From Zoroaster sp. YZ-2022 (lineage: Eukaryota > Echinodermata > Asteroidea > Forcipulatida > Zoroasteridae), in NCBI GenBank assembly GCA_029582265.1, contig CM055831.1:26946526-27010525 (forward strand): a stretch of DNA of 64,000 nt. Direction: 5' to 3'. Positions 1-10,774 of this stretch are shown one piece after another. The notes below the pieces were generated by a model, which had not been told where the DNA came from, searched no databases, and saw only the letters and a list, made by a program, of their open reading frames with translations. Position 1 is the first letter of the stretch; the number at the start of each line of letters is the position of its first letter. The position numbers and the translations under genes are program-made.

Positions 1-748
1 TACAGCACTATACAGTGTTACAAAAAAAAACATTTCTAGGGTTGGGAATAACTTTTAAAGTTTTCAAGGGAGGCCGATAATTTTATATCTAAATTAAAGC
101 TTAGGTTCTCCCCTTTCAGAAAACACCTTACTTTTGAATTTGGATAATTATTTCGTACCTTAAACGGCCTCCATGGACACTTAGCCCTATGTAAAATACG
201 GTCAACTTGCATGCAGTTTCGCTGCAAACAATACAGCACTATACAGTCCTACTAAAAAAAAACATTTCTAGGGTTGGGAATAACTTTTAAAGATTTCAAG
301 GGAGGCCGATGATTTTATATCTAAATTAAAGCTTAGGTTCTCCTCTTTCAGAAAGACACCATACTTTTGAATTTGGAAAAGTTTTTCGTGTCTTAAACTG
401 CCTCCCTGGACACTTAGCCCTATGTAAAATACGGTCAACTTGCATGCAGTTTCGCTGCAAACAATACAGCACTATACAGTCCTACTAAAAAAAAACATTT
501 CTAGGGTTGGGAATAACTTTTAAAGATTTCAAGGGAGGCCGATGATTTTATATCTAAATTAAAGCTTAGGTTCTCCTCTTTCAGAAAACCACCATACTTT
601 TGAATTTGGATGATTATTTCGTACATTAAACGGCCTCCATGGACACTTATCCCTCTGTAAAATACGGTCAACTTGCATGCGGATTCACCGCAAACAATAC
701 AGCACTACACAGTCTTACGAAAAAACATTTCTAGGGTTGGGAATAACC
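1..748. repeat. Satellite array, about 232-bp unit (left part)
   Basis: Direct tandem repeats: the start TACAGCACTA recurs near 1, 232, 467 and 698, so the unit is about 231-235 bp. Each unit contains the blocks CTAGGGTTGGGAATAAC, GGGAGGCCGAT and TTGCATGC. Units differ by scattered substitutions and small indels. The array resumes at 4494, so it was one array before the element at 749-4493 entered. No open frame runs through the unit; it looks like noncoding satellite DNA. Confidence 0.9.
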
Positions 749-2492
749 ATTAGGGAAACGAGCCCAGTCTAATGTCACACTGGATGTTATTAGCATCTTT
801 ACTGCTATCAGTTGCAAAAACAGCTGATCTTCTGCTAGATAAACCTGGTATCATTTTCACTGGCTAACAATATTGGCTGAGCACAGAAAGTGTCCAGTTC
901 ATAATTATGTTCATTGTGTGCATTAAACCATGGAGCAACGCAAACAGTCCTTGAAGGTGTGAGTCAACCCCAACCCCTGTCCACACTAGTACCCACCTGC
1001 TGTACCTGTACATGTACATGTACAGAACGGATGTAAATTGTATGCAATCCTGTTGGAAGTATGACCATGTCTAGATCTGGTCCTTGCTCTATGGTGTACG
1101 CAGTTGGAGCCGGAAGTGCAGTGTAAACGAATGAGGGTTCACATGAGCACTTTCCTTCACGTATCATGCAGGCCATTCGCCTTATTCACAAGATAACTGA
1201 CAAATTACTGGAAAATGACTGTAATTCTCACAGCCACACTATGGCTTATGTTTCATGCACCAATTGTCCGATAGTTCCACAGCAAAGGAATAAAGAAACG
1301 GTCATATATTTCATTAGCATTTGAAAGCGAGGTACAAAAAATAGTCTGGTTTCTCTGAATGAGCGTCCACTCAAACAAAAGCTCTTGTATTCAGGGATTA
1401 ACTGACATAAGATGGCCGAACATGATTACTAGTATGCACTCACAAAGTTTAACCCTCCATGGTTTAACAGGCCTGTAATGATTCTCATTATGATTGTACA
1501 AATAGTTTTAGAGGGAGCTGAATGTGGCAGGTGGTAAACAATATGAGATGTTTCTTTTATAGACCTGTATGTCCATCTCAATATATAGTAAACTAGTTCA
1601 GGGCACTTTATTTTTGTAAGTTATTTTAATGGCGAGAATTTCTTCTGAAGGAATTATGGCCCAGAAAATAGAAACTGCGTTATTTTATTTTGAAGAAAAG
1701 GGATGGGAAAATAGGGTTGGAAGGGTCCAGTCATACGCTTGCACAACCCGATTCCGGCTATATTTAAAGGTGCGGAAATCGGCCAGGATCAACTGGAAGG
1801 CTGGCTAGTTTTAAATGCTATCACCATGATGCTATTAAAGACCCTGCGGTAAGCGACGGTACAGAACAAAGACGTGGACCCACAGTTTTAAGTTCATAAA
1901 CGTTCCCTCATTATCTTCGTAAACAGTAGGCCTAAATGAACCTTCAAAATGTTTACACACAAAATAGAAAATATATATATATATTTTAATTTCTTATTGT
2001 GTAGGCCTATGTGCGTCAGGGGATGATTTTCTCTGTTGGGTGGGGCAGGAAGCCTAATGGGTGACAGCTTAGGGGTCAGATAAGATAAATTGGAATTTGG
2101 CATCATCCTTTGAAATTTACGTATTTGTTGCATACATTATTTTTTACATTGTGTAATAAATAAAGAAAACCCCTGACCAAGTTAAGAACACTTTATAATT
2201 CTCATGACCCCACGCCGTTGTACATTGTACATTGCTCTCGCCTGATTCCATTTCCCAATAATCACGATGGATTTAGCAAAATGTTTTTTCCCCATATTTC
2301 GGCCTGCAGCCAATATAATATATTGCTAGAATAACATTAATAAAACAATTTTATGTCGCTATATAATGTCCCCAAACCACCATAGGCGTAATCAAATGCA
2401 TTAAACACAACTCTTTTGAAAAAGCCATAAAAAGAAATATTTGCGACATGTGTTAGTCTGACAACTACGGCGATATATTACTAAAAACATTA

Positions 2493-2795
2493 ATGAGCAG
2501 CATTTTAACAAAAGATAATTTCGACAACCTGACATATGTCAGCCCTAATCTTTTATTTGGAGGGAATTTGCATATTCATCTCCCATCCTCACTCCCAAAT
2601 AAATTCGTCATAGTTTATAAGGCTAGACTGTATTTTCAACAACAATACCTAAATATTGATTTGGCTTCGTCTACAGGAACATATGGGAGAGATATTGCTA
2701 TCACATCTGCCACTAGAAATTGTTTCCATGAACTCCATAAAAATCAAGCTTTATACGCTGAAATAGCCCACAAATACCTACACAGAGTCTCCTGA
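2493..2795 (+). CDS. Unrecognised 100-residue open frame in the TIR element
   Basis: ATG-initiated frame of 100 residues ending in TGA. I do not recognise the protein: there is no signal peptide, membrane segment, cysteine cluster or repeat. The composition is mixed rather than low-complexity (N-terminal half rich in L, N and F; C-terminal half with HELHKNQALYAEIAHKYLH, which could form an amphipathic helix). It is the longest frame inside the 749-4493 element, so it might be a fragment of an element-encoded protein. It may equally be a chance frame in AT-rich DNA. No splice context was seen. Confidence 0.2.
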   Translation: MSSILTKDNFDNLTYVSPNLLFGGNLHIHLPSSLPNKFVIVYKARLYFQQQYLNIDLASSTGTYGRDIAITSATRNCFHELHKNQALYAEIAHKYLHRVS

Positions 2796-3692
2796 ATGCA
2801 AAATTTTCAAAAATGTTCATTCCATTTCTCTAGAATTGACACCAAACACCATGAAAATTAAGAGACCAGTGTTTGTTTGGGACAATGTGCTTTTATTCCC
2901 ACAATGTTGTACGCTGAAGCTTGGGTACAATGATGATTCACTGTAATCAATTTCTGGAAGACACACTTTGTTTTCATGCGGCCGCCGCGCCTGTAAGCTA
3001 TTCCAGTCACATTACTACAAACCAGAGAAGAAATTACACAAGCTGTGTAAAATCTTACCATGTTTTAGATGTTCCCGGTGAACCTCCTAATAATTAAGTA
3101 AAACTTGACCAAACAGGCGTTGGGTAAAATGTTACCTAACAGTTGTATAACGTTTTACTGCGATATTAGGTAATTTTATTTACCTAACTTGTAGGTAAAT
3201 GTTGGTTAGGTAAAATTTTACATACTTGTGAGGTATAAGACTAAATGGTTTACCTCTATTGTAGGTAAATTGTATAAAGTATTACTTTTAATGGGTATTT
3301 TGTTTTTCTTACATTATTGTTTGATAATATGTCTATGGGATCTGTTTTGTACCTGGCCCAGTTACAAATGTAAGGATTCCTGGTTGAGGTATTTGAAGGT
3401 TAAACAAATGTTGAGCTTTTAAATAATTGTATTGGTGTTCTCCTTATATAGTTCAGGTTAAGCCTTAGTTGTTCCGAGAGAAAGGCGAAACTATGATTGA
3501 CAGCGCATAATGGTCACGACACATGCATGCACATACTTGCACAATGACTTGTATGAATCAGTCGTTGCTGGGCGCATAATGCATAACATATGGTACATGA
3601 CTGTGTCTGAACGAGTATACGCTGATATTTCATCCCACAAACGATTCAGGCTTGTTTACTCAACAATTGTTTACCTTCAACCGCCTCAATCA

Positions 3693-4047
3693 CAGTGGCG
3701 TAAATATAGGGGGGCGGGGGGAACGTGCCCCCCAGCCAAGGTCCGTTCCCCCCGGGTGCCCCCAATTCAGAATTTTGAAAAAATAGGTCCCTATTTGAGA
3801 ATGCAGGATTCAAGTATTGACATGCCCTCTAGTTCCCCCTGAAAATCAGGCACGTAGCCACGGGGGGCACGTGCCCCCCAAAAAATGTCAGAGTTTCAAA
3901 AATTCAAAGAGGTGGGCCATCCCCCCCATACCAACAAATAATTGTGCGAAAAATTCTGGCTCACAAGAGCATGCACGGAATGTGCCCCCCAAAAATTCCA
4001 ACTCTGGCTACGTGCCTACTGAAAATTGGACCGTAGTTACGCCACTG
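3693..4047. mobile_element. hAT-type MITE with 8-bp target duplication
   Basis: Termini CAGTGGCGTAA and TTACGCCACTG are inverted repeats. The flanks carry an exact 8-bp direct repeat, CTCAATCA (3685-3692 and 4048-4055). An 8-bp duplication with a CAG-start terminus is the hAT hallmark. The interior is G- or C-run rich and itself contains another MITE (3847-4018). The open frames across it (3510-3842, 3817-4059) are by-products of C-runs and not genes. Confidence 0.88.
3847..4018. mobile_element. hAT-type MITE nested in another hAT MITE
   Basis: Inverted ends are CAGGCACGTAGCCA and TGGCTACGTGCCTA. The exact 8-bp direct repeat CTGAAAAT lies on both sides (3839-3846, 4019-4026). The interior holds GGGGGGCACGTGCCCCCC, a near-perfect palindrome. 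It was inserted after the host MITE (3693-4047). Confidence 0.85.
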
Positions 4048-4493
4048 CTCAATCAGTAATATTTTGACGATACTCCCACTGCTGTGACATTATTCACCTT
4101 CCTGTTCTCCATCTTGAATTTGACGTTGAATGATACACAGCGCCTCGTGGGGGACTTGACCTTAAATCATGTCTTTTTTATACACTTTCATAGTAAAATT
4201 CTACTAAACAAATGTAAAAATTTTGTTTTATAACATAAGTAAAACTTAATACACACTTTTACGTTGTCACGCACAACCGTAATTGCACCTGCGCGCAAGT
4301 CATTAACTCTTGTATACACGGCCGGAAGTTGACCACTCAGTGACCCGATCAATTACAAAGGTATGAAAAGAGAAGTTTATCTTGTTAACTTGTGGATACC
4401 CCCAAGCTGGGAGGACTGCAAGGATATCACACCTCGAACCCTCCAATCGGGGGTTGGCGACCGTGACATTAGACTGGGATCGTTTCCTTAATG

Positions 4494-5645
4494 AACTTTA
4501 CAGTTTTCAAGGGAGGCCGATAATTTTATATCTAAATTAAAGAGGCACTCTAAGGTCAAATTCAGTTTTGTGATGCACTCATTTTCCAATAGATAGAGTC
4601 CTTATTAAAGTGTGAAAAAAAATACAAGTCTCTAACTTCACTTTAAAGTGGTGTAACATATCATTTTATTTGATACCCTTTCAGAGCGATATTTGAAACA
4701 TGACGTCACTATTTTCTTACGGTAAATGAGTCTGTAACATTCCATACAGGAATTTTTTGTTTGTCAAAAAGTCAATATCAACGCCGATTTGATCAAATAT
4801 TGTGGAGATTCAGGAATGAACTGCAAATTCACCGTACAAAAATGTAGAGATCCATTTATTTGAAATGTGACGTCACTGTTGTCTTTGGATGTTAACAAAT
4901 TTCACACAGGAAGGTTATCAAATAAAATGACATTTTACATCATTTTAACGTGAGGTTAGAGAATAATTTTTTTTGTAATTTTTTCACACTTTAATAAGGA
5001 CTCTAGTTATTGGAAAATCACAAAACTAAATTTGACCTTAGAGCCCCTCTTTAAAGCTTAGGTTCTCCCCTTTCAGAAAAACACCATACTTTTGAATTTG
5101 GATAATTATTTCGTACCTTAAATGGCCTCCATGTACACTTAGCCCTCTGTAAAATACGGTCAACTTGCATGCGCTTTCACCCCAAACAATACAGCACTAT
5201 ACAGTTCTACTAAAAAAAAACATTTCTAGGGTTGGGAATAACTTTTAAAGTTTTCAAGGGAGGCCGATAATTTTATATCTAAGTTAAAGCTTAGGTTCTC
5301 CCCTTTCAGAAAAACACCATACTTTTGAATTTGGGTAATTACTTCGTACCTTAAACGGCCTCCATGGACACTTAGCCCTCTGTAAAATACCGTCAACTTG
5401 CATGCGGTTTCACCACAAACAATACAGCACTATACAGTGTTACAAAAAAAACATTTCTAGGGTTGGGAATAACTTTTAAAGTTTTCAAGGGAGGCCGATA
5501 ATTTTATATCTAAATAATAGCTTAGGTTCTCCCCTTTCAGAAAAACACCTTACATTTGAATTTGGATAATTATTTCGTACCTTAAACGGCCTCCATGGAC
5601 ACTTAGCCCTCTGTAAAATACCGTCAAAAACTTGCATGCAGCAGT
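4494..5645. repeat. Satellite array, about 232-bp unit (right part)
   Basis: Continuation of the array at 1-748, with the same blocks (GGGAGGCCGATAATTTTATA, CCTTAAACGGCCTCCATGGA, TTGCATGC). One unit is interrupted by the TTAA MITE at 4541-5050. Further units start near 5187 and 5418, and the array decays at about 5640. Confidence 0.88.
4541..5050. mobile_element. 510-bp MITE with TTAA target duplication (piggyBac-like)
   Basis: TTAA flanks both sides (4537-4540, 5051-5054), replacing the single TTAA in the satellite unit. The ends are inverted repeats: AGAGGCACTCTAAGGTCAAA on the left; the right end, reverse-complemented, is AGAGGGGCTCTAAGGTCAAA. The similarity runs well over 100 bp inward. 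There is no coding capacity. TTAA targeting is typical of piggyBac; Kolobok also uses TTAA. A shorter relative lies at 31456-31600. Confidence 0.85.
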
Positions 5646-5689
5646 AATTTCAGTAGCCTTGATTTCGAGGCTTATCCCGCCTGCCGACT

Positions 5690-5765
5690 ACGTGTATGTA
5701 TGTACACTGTACATGTATGTACATTACATGTACATGTACAATGTACATGTACATGTATATTATGT
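5690..5765. repeat. TGTACATG-type simple palindromic repeat
   Basis: Degenerate runs of TGTA, TACATG and TGTACA that are self-complementary throughout. Low-complexity sequence; the short plus-strand frame across it is not a gene. Confidence 0.75.
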
Positions 5766-6088
5766 AACGAGCGCACGATGAACCTGGTTCGTCTTCGTAT
5801 GTGTGCTGTAGTGGTAAGCGAAGTTATCACACACAGCCTTGAAATCAAGTCTATGATTTCATGCGTCGGTGGTTTCCGATCGCAGTCTTCATATAAAATA
5901 CTCCTACATTACTCGCCGGGTACCAACCAAGTCCTTGTCACATGGCCATCTGAGACTAGGCAGGACGAGTTGTCTAACACAGGTACATGTACGTATGCTG
6001 AAGCGATACGCATTGAAACTTGGTTTTCGTAAATGTTGTCAAAGCATGGAGGAAGAGTGAGGCCATTTCTCTTCGGGACAATTCAAAG

Positions 6089-6365
6089 ATGGAAAAATTC
6101 AAGGTTCTGCAAAGAACGGACAGTTTGAAGACAATTGAGGCGAAGGTTAAAAATAAATGGAACTGGTCGTGGGTGGAGGAGCGTGACGACAACGGCGATT
6201 TTCTCTCAGCCTACCTTAGGAAAATTGACCAACCTGGACTCGCGAGTTGTACATGGTGTACAAAACACATCTTCGGGGAAGAAATCTATAACTATAAAGG
6301 CACACGCAAGTAAAGAGGTTCATAAAAAAACAGAGAGGCGAGGAAAAATGCTCAGGAGTTGCTGA
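6089..6365 (+). pseudogene. BED-like zinc-finger fragment, frameshifted
   Basis: From the ATG at 6089 the frame encodes MEKFKVLQRTDSLKTIEAK, then WSWVEERDDNGDFLSAYL and ASCTWCTKHIF. The frame then breaks. Continuing in the overlapping frame gives SSGKKSITIKAHASKEVHKK. Read across the shift, the pattern is C-x2-C followed by H-x5-H, with an upstream aromatic-rich segment. This is the layout of BED-type fingers found at the N-terminus of hAT transposases and their host-derived relatives. No transposase body follows. The assignment is by pattern only; the frameshift could also be an assembly error or a splice site I did not recognise. Confidence 0.45.
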
Positions 6366-7696
6366 CATTTTTCATAAATGTAACATTTATTCTGTGTAGT
6401 AGTTGACAGGAGAGCCTTCCATAAGGCCTAGAAAGGCTAAAATTCATGAGCTGCACCCCGGTCGATACACGTTACGCTTGCGACGTTCGCTCCGCGGCTA
6501 TTTGTCACAATGATAATAAATTTCAGGGTTTTTTTTAGCCAACGCAGTGGCATCTCTGTAACTTTTAAGGACATCAGTGAGCCCCAAAACCTGCAAGTAT
6601 GTATTGAATGATTGGCTTTAAGCAAATATCAATAAGACAAAAAGGTTTTCTGTTTCTGGTCATTGGTCGGCTTCAAAATTGATGTGGTTACATGATTTTT
6701 TTTTTTTTGGGGTGTGTGGGCAACAGTGAAATATGTGATACATGTATATGCAACGACCAATTGTCCCATATACAAAGTATGGTGGCTAATAGAGGCCATA
6801 CAAAGTATGGTGGCTAATAGAGGCCTCACAGATCAGGCAAACATTCATATGTATGCATATGTGAAAAAAAAATTGTTTAAAACACTTGCAACAGAATTGC
6901 AATCGTTCCAGCAAATTTTGCTGCAATTGAACATCGTTTCATAGCAAACAAAAATGAAAGTTAAAAATGTAGATGCACAGGTCTGAGGTGATGTGCACAG
7001 TGATCAAAAACCAGACTTTTGTTTAGGGTTTAATTGTCTTGTCAACATTTTATGAGAGGTTATGTCACAAAGAAACCAGTCATTTTTTGTTCTCAACCCA
7101 AGGTGAAATACTGTAAAAAGTTATTTTGTTAGAACCCTAAGGTCTACTGGGGGAAACAAATGGACCCTTTTTTTACACATGCAACAGTGTTGATATTTTG
7201 AGGGTCTTTTGTGCTCAGATAGGGGATTATGTAGTCCTCTAGGCCCGGGCAAGGCCTGGGCTTGGCCAGTCTTCTCAAAGTCTTGGCAGTACCAAGACTT
7301 TGGCCCTCCTCCCTAAGTTTCCTTAAATTGTCACGGAGGGGCGGCAGAATTAAAACAAAAATGTAACCCCTGAAAGTTTTCGCTTGTAAAATATTTTAAC
7401 CCTAACCACCCCAAATCCATCAAAATCCTCTAAGGGGCACTTTTTTGGAAAAATTCAGCAATTTCAGAAACTGGTATATATTTGCATTTTGCAAGTTGTA
7501 CTACACGTCCTTTAGGTTGGTAAGCAGTTTCCAATGGCTAATTCTCTATTTGTTCTATTTTTATTGATAAAGTCTTCCCCTTGCTTCCCCCGAGGCTACT
7601 TACCTGGGTGGAGACTATTGTCCAATCAGAATTGGTGTCTTGTGTGATGAAATTTAATCTTTTTTTGACATTTTTTCTTTTATGTTTCCATGACAG
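6366..7696. other. No gene seen; one short direct duplication
   Basis: AT-rich sequence with T-runs (for example 6694-6707). A 28-bp block CATACAAAGTATGGTGGCTA... occurs twice in tandem at about 6770-6826. I see no convincing coding frame. The pyrimidine tract at 7660-7696 belongs to the splice acceptor of the next exon. Confidence 0.6.
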
Positions 7697-7878
7697 CATG
7701 CATACAGTTTATGGATGCCGAGTTTCCGGGTAAATTTAGTTGGCCCAAGAATACCCTCTTAATTGGTTCCCAGAACTGTTACATCGTCATATGCACCCAT
7801 CCAGCACTCGACCATCGTATCCTCCTGAGATTTGAAAACTTAGTTTTGAGCCTAAAGGACTGCGATACCCATATAAAG
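7697..7878 (+). CDS. Exon encoding part of a CUB-like extracellular domain
   Basis: A strong acceptor (T/C-rich tract, then GACAG) precedes an open 182-nt block ending AAG before GTTTGT. Translation in the open frame gives CIQFMDAEFPGKFSWPKN, then a stretch with C-x4-C, THPALDHRILLRFENLVLS, KDC and HIK. The order Cys, hydrophobic strand, THP, then RILLRFENLVLS and a DC matches the core of CUB domains, where an I-L-F-F strand precedes the second cysteine pair. The exon ends in phase 0 and joins in phase to 8774-8857. Flanking exons, a start and a stop were not found, so this is either a fragment of a larger secreted or membrane protein gene or a relic. Confidence 0.45.
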
Positions 7879-8256
7879 GTTTGTGTTGGGTAGGAAAAAG
7901 TAAACAAATTTGTTATTGTTTGTTTGTTAGTTCGTTTATTCAGGTCAAAGCCACCAATGTGCAGGTCTGTGATTTTCCCGTTTTTGTGATTTTGACAAAT
8001 CTCCCTTTGCCTCAAAATTTTCTTGAAAGAGAAGTAGCCACCAAGGAAAGAAAAAGTAGCCTCTAGTTTCTTGTTAGTGGGGATGTGGAGAGTCTGTAAA
8101 TCCTCCACAGTTAAACATCCGGAAGGTTCAGGGGATTTTGTCCTCGAGACCAAAGGGAGACGCAGGCCTGCTACCCATTTGTCAGGATTTGTTTTTTTTT
8201 ACTTTTGTTAAATCACATCACTGAATGTGGGTTTCTTTGAGAAAATTGTTTGCCAG

Positions 8257-8659
8257 TAAGTGTGTAACGATTCACTGATGCATTGATTATTGCGATACCA
8301 AAATGCTGCAATACACATCACGATCAAAAACTGTATCGCGATACTGATTTTTCCCCACAAATATTTCATCAAAATATAACAAAATACTGAATGTTATCCA
8401 AACCAAATTTTGTTTAAAAATATTAGCACTTCATACCTGACATTTAGACCACAAAAGTCAGTGAAGTTTACCCTGACAAAAATGCCTTTTGCCGTCTTAA
8501 AAAATGCTGATGATAAAATCTGTTTTACTGTGTGTAAGTCTCTGTACAACATTGGGTAATTCACAACATTACTGACATTTTTTTAAAGCATTTTTAGTAT
8601 TCACGATACGTATCATGATATATATCGTATCGTGTAAAAGTGTTATCATTACACCCCTA
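8257..8659. mobile_element. hAT MITE (TAGGGGTGTAAYG ends) in the CUB-like intron
   Basis: The left end is TAAGTGTGTAACG; the right end, reverse-complemented, is TAGGGGTGTAATG. The 8-bp direct repeat TTTGCCAG is on both sides (8249-8256, 8660-8667). The interior has many CGATA/TATCG motifs. The ends fit hAT MITEs of the TAGGGGTGTAACG type. It sits between the two CUB-like exons. Confidence 0.78.
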
Positions 8660-8773
8660 TTTGCCAGTGTGCCAGATGGCACATATTCCCTGAAAGGGTA
8701 GATGGTTTTCTTGATTCAAAGAAAGTAAGCATACATGACCAATGTATCTTTCCTGTTTATTCTGTGGCTGTAG

Positions 8774-8857
8774 GTGATAGACACTACCACCCAACGGAGT
8801 CAGAAAACATGCGAGACATCAAAACGGTCATTCACATGGACTTCAGATGGAAATGAG
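8774..8857 (+). CDS. Second exon candidate of the CUB-like gene
   Basis: 84 nt, phase 0 at both ends, between an acceptor GGCTGTAG and a donor GAG/GTAAAA. It encodes VIDTTTQRSQKTCETSKR followed by SFTWTSDGNE. Joined to 7697-7878 it reads ...DCDTHIK-VIDTTT..., matching the C-D-x-V-x-V-x-D stretch that follows the main strand in CUB domains. The following exon, which should finish the domain, was not recognised in the next 2 kb; several repeats have landed there. Could be a dead gene. Confidence 0.4.
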
Positions 8858-9121
8858 GTAAAAATCCCATCAGGTCAAAGGTCATGAGTGATATGACGTA
8901 CCATCTACATGGTCTTTTCAAGATGCATATTTTGAGTGATTTGTAAACTGTTGTACAGACTGTCCTGTTCATGAAGTCAATACGTAATACGCGCACGCAT
9001 TGGTAGTACACACATTCTTTTCCCTACTTGTGTAATTTAACCTAAATTCCTTGTTTTAACATTCAAAAGCCATTCTTCAGGCAGAAATTTACTTTTTTAA
9101 TAAGATTTTGAGTTTACAATA

Positions 9122-9722
9122 AGCTTGGGCGATAACACAATATCAAATATCGTGATACCTTTTTTTATTATTAGATTATGATTTCTATAACTTAAGTTAT
9201 CTAGATATCGTCAAATTGTACTTTAAAAATATATCGCAATTTTAAAAAAAAATCGCCATTGTGAGTCAAGTCAGAAATTCCATGGAAACAAAATTAGGAC
9301 AGTCTTTTCAGCTTTTGGAAATGAGAAACAAAAGTCAACTACTCACGGAATTTAAAAACGCATCAACTTATATTTCTCAATAAATATGTATAACTTATAT
9401 GCAGTGATAAATTGAAGCCATAATTGTACATAGCACTTTTATTGTGTCAGTATGATGTGAAAATTTGCGCTCATAAATTGTTAACCTATGTTCTTATTTC
9501 TCACTGCAATAATCTGCTGTTGAAAAATATGTGAAATATTGGGGTGATGCATTTTTAAATTCCGTGAGTATACTTTAGAAGTACATACACGATCTGCAAA
9601 CAAATTTGTGATTTATTGTGACTCGTGTAGAGGGGTACAAACCTGTGGTTATCGGCTCTAAAACATAAATTTATGTTTGCCGATATATCGTGGATGAAAG
9701 AAATTGATATTGCCCAAGCTTA
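9122..9722. mobile_element. AT-rich TIR element (AAGCTTGGGCGATA ends)
   Basis: The left end is TAAGCTTGGGCGATAACA. The right end TATTGCCCAAGCTTA is its inverse. Between are CGATATATCG-type motifs and no coding capacity. TA at both tips may be the target duplication (Tc1/mariner-like), but the boundary is not certain. A related end with GGCTTGGGCGATGACACGAT occurs reverse-complemented at about 34500-34542. Confidence 0.6.
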
Positions 9723-9999
9723 GTCTACATGTTAAATGCAAGCACCAAGCTTATTAATTTCTAACATAAATCCTTAAAGAAATGAGTGGTTAATCCATTT
9801 CCAATGGGCTTCTAGATTTGATGATCGTTGGAGCCAGCACATGCAATGTGGACGTGGTTTATGTTGGAATTACATCACACTAACAAACAGGATAAGGCTC
9901 CCAAATTTTATTCAGATTATTTGGGATTCTGTTTGGAGAATAAAATGGGCTGATCTTCACTTACTAACACATACATTATTAAACAATTGAATTAATTTT

Positions 10000-10190
10000 T
10001 GCCCTACACCGACATGTGTATAGCACTGTATACTCGGTGCTTTCGGAGTGTCTGTGAAAAAACTACACATGCGACTCGGGCGGGATTCAAACCCACGACC
10101 TCCTGCTTACTAGTGCAGACGTCTTGACCTCTCAACCACTGAGCTTGCCCGATGTTGATTGGCCGGCTAGAATCCCATATAGCAGTGGTA
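10000..10190 (-). mobile_element. tRNA-derived SINE head, minus strand
   Basis: On the minus strand the stretch around 10075-10152 reads as a tRNA-like unit: GGGCAAGCTCAGTGGTTGAG (A-box region) and GTGGGTTTGAATCCC (B-box, close to GGTTCGANTCC). It has the repeat style of tRNA-derived SINEs rather than a standard tRNA fold. Boundaries are approximate. Confidence 0.6.
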
Positions 10191-10588
10191 ATCTTTAAAA
10201 AACATGATTATAGCTTGACATGAAACATTCCATCCCTTGAAATATTTCTGTCTGAGGTGGTATTATTTTAGTGCAATTAACCCTCCTACTAGCTATAGAG
10301 ATCAAAACCAGTCAACTGTCTGTTTCGACTGTTGACCCAAATGTGCACACAGGGGCATTTTTTGACTGGTTTTTACTGTCATTTTAACCACCCTCAACAA
10401 TACCAGACAATGCTTTTACCAGTCAAAAATGGTCAACTCATTTTGACCTGTAAATGTACTTATACACGTAAGGTTTGACAGTGTTTAAGTGCACTAGATA
10501 TACCTTGGCAAGTATGTCAACATTTTGACTGATTTTGACTCTTGCAGTCATCTCTTGATTCTTATAAAGTATAGATGTGGTACATCAT
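10191..10588. other. No gene seen
   Basis: Contains several dispersed ACCAGTCAA / TTTTGACTG motifs in both orientations, giving weak self-complementarity. No coding frame or RNA gene was recognised. Confidence 0.5.
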
Positions 10589-10774
10589 GGAGTGTCGTGG
10601 CCGAGCGGTCTAGCGCACCGAACTCAAGTTCTGGTGTTGCCAGCAGCAGGGTGTGGGTTCGAGCCCCGGTCGTGACACTTGTATCCTTGAGCAAGGTACT
10701 TAACCATAATTGCTTCGTCCTTCGGATGGGACGTAAAGCCGTAGGTCCCGTGTGTTGTATAATGCACGTAAAGT
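10589..10774 (+). mobile_element. tRNA-Leu-derived SINE, truncated first copy
   Basis: The head resembles tRNA-Leu: GTGGCCGAGCGGTCTAGCGC (A box), ACTCAAGTTCTGG (CAA anticodon arm) and GTGGGTTCGAGCCCC (B box). The body reads CTTGAGCAAGGTACTTAACC. It stops where a second copy of the same head begins at 10775. Such heads recruit RNA polymerase III; the CCA-less flanks and attached body argue against a working tRNA. Confidence 0.8.

Larger units (their letters stand above)
749..4493. mobile_element. 3.7-kb terminal-inverted-repeat element inside the satellite
   Basis: The left end reads CATTAGGGAAACGAGCCCAG and the reverse complement of the right end reads CATTAAGGAAACGATCCCAG. Similarity continues through GTCTAATGTCAC, about 31 bp with two or three mismatches. 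The satellite unit is cut between AATAAC and TTT, and AAC is present on both sides (746-748, 4494-4496), so a 3-bp target duplication is likely. The interior has no recognisable transposase. It has one unexplained 100-codon frame (2493-2795) and a nested hAT MITE (3693-4047). A 3-bp duplication and a CA-start terminus would fit a CACTA-like (CMC) element, but the superfamily is inference. Confidence 0.75.

Noticed and set aside
10595..10680. Functional tRNA-Leu(CAA) gene
   Set aside because: Acceptor-stem pairing needs wobble pairs, the head is repeated in tandem and is fused to a SINE body with an (ATT)n tail.
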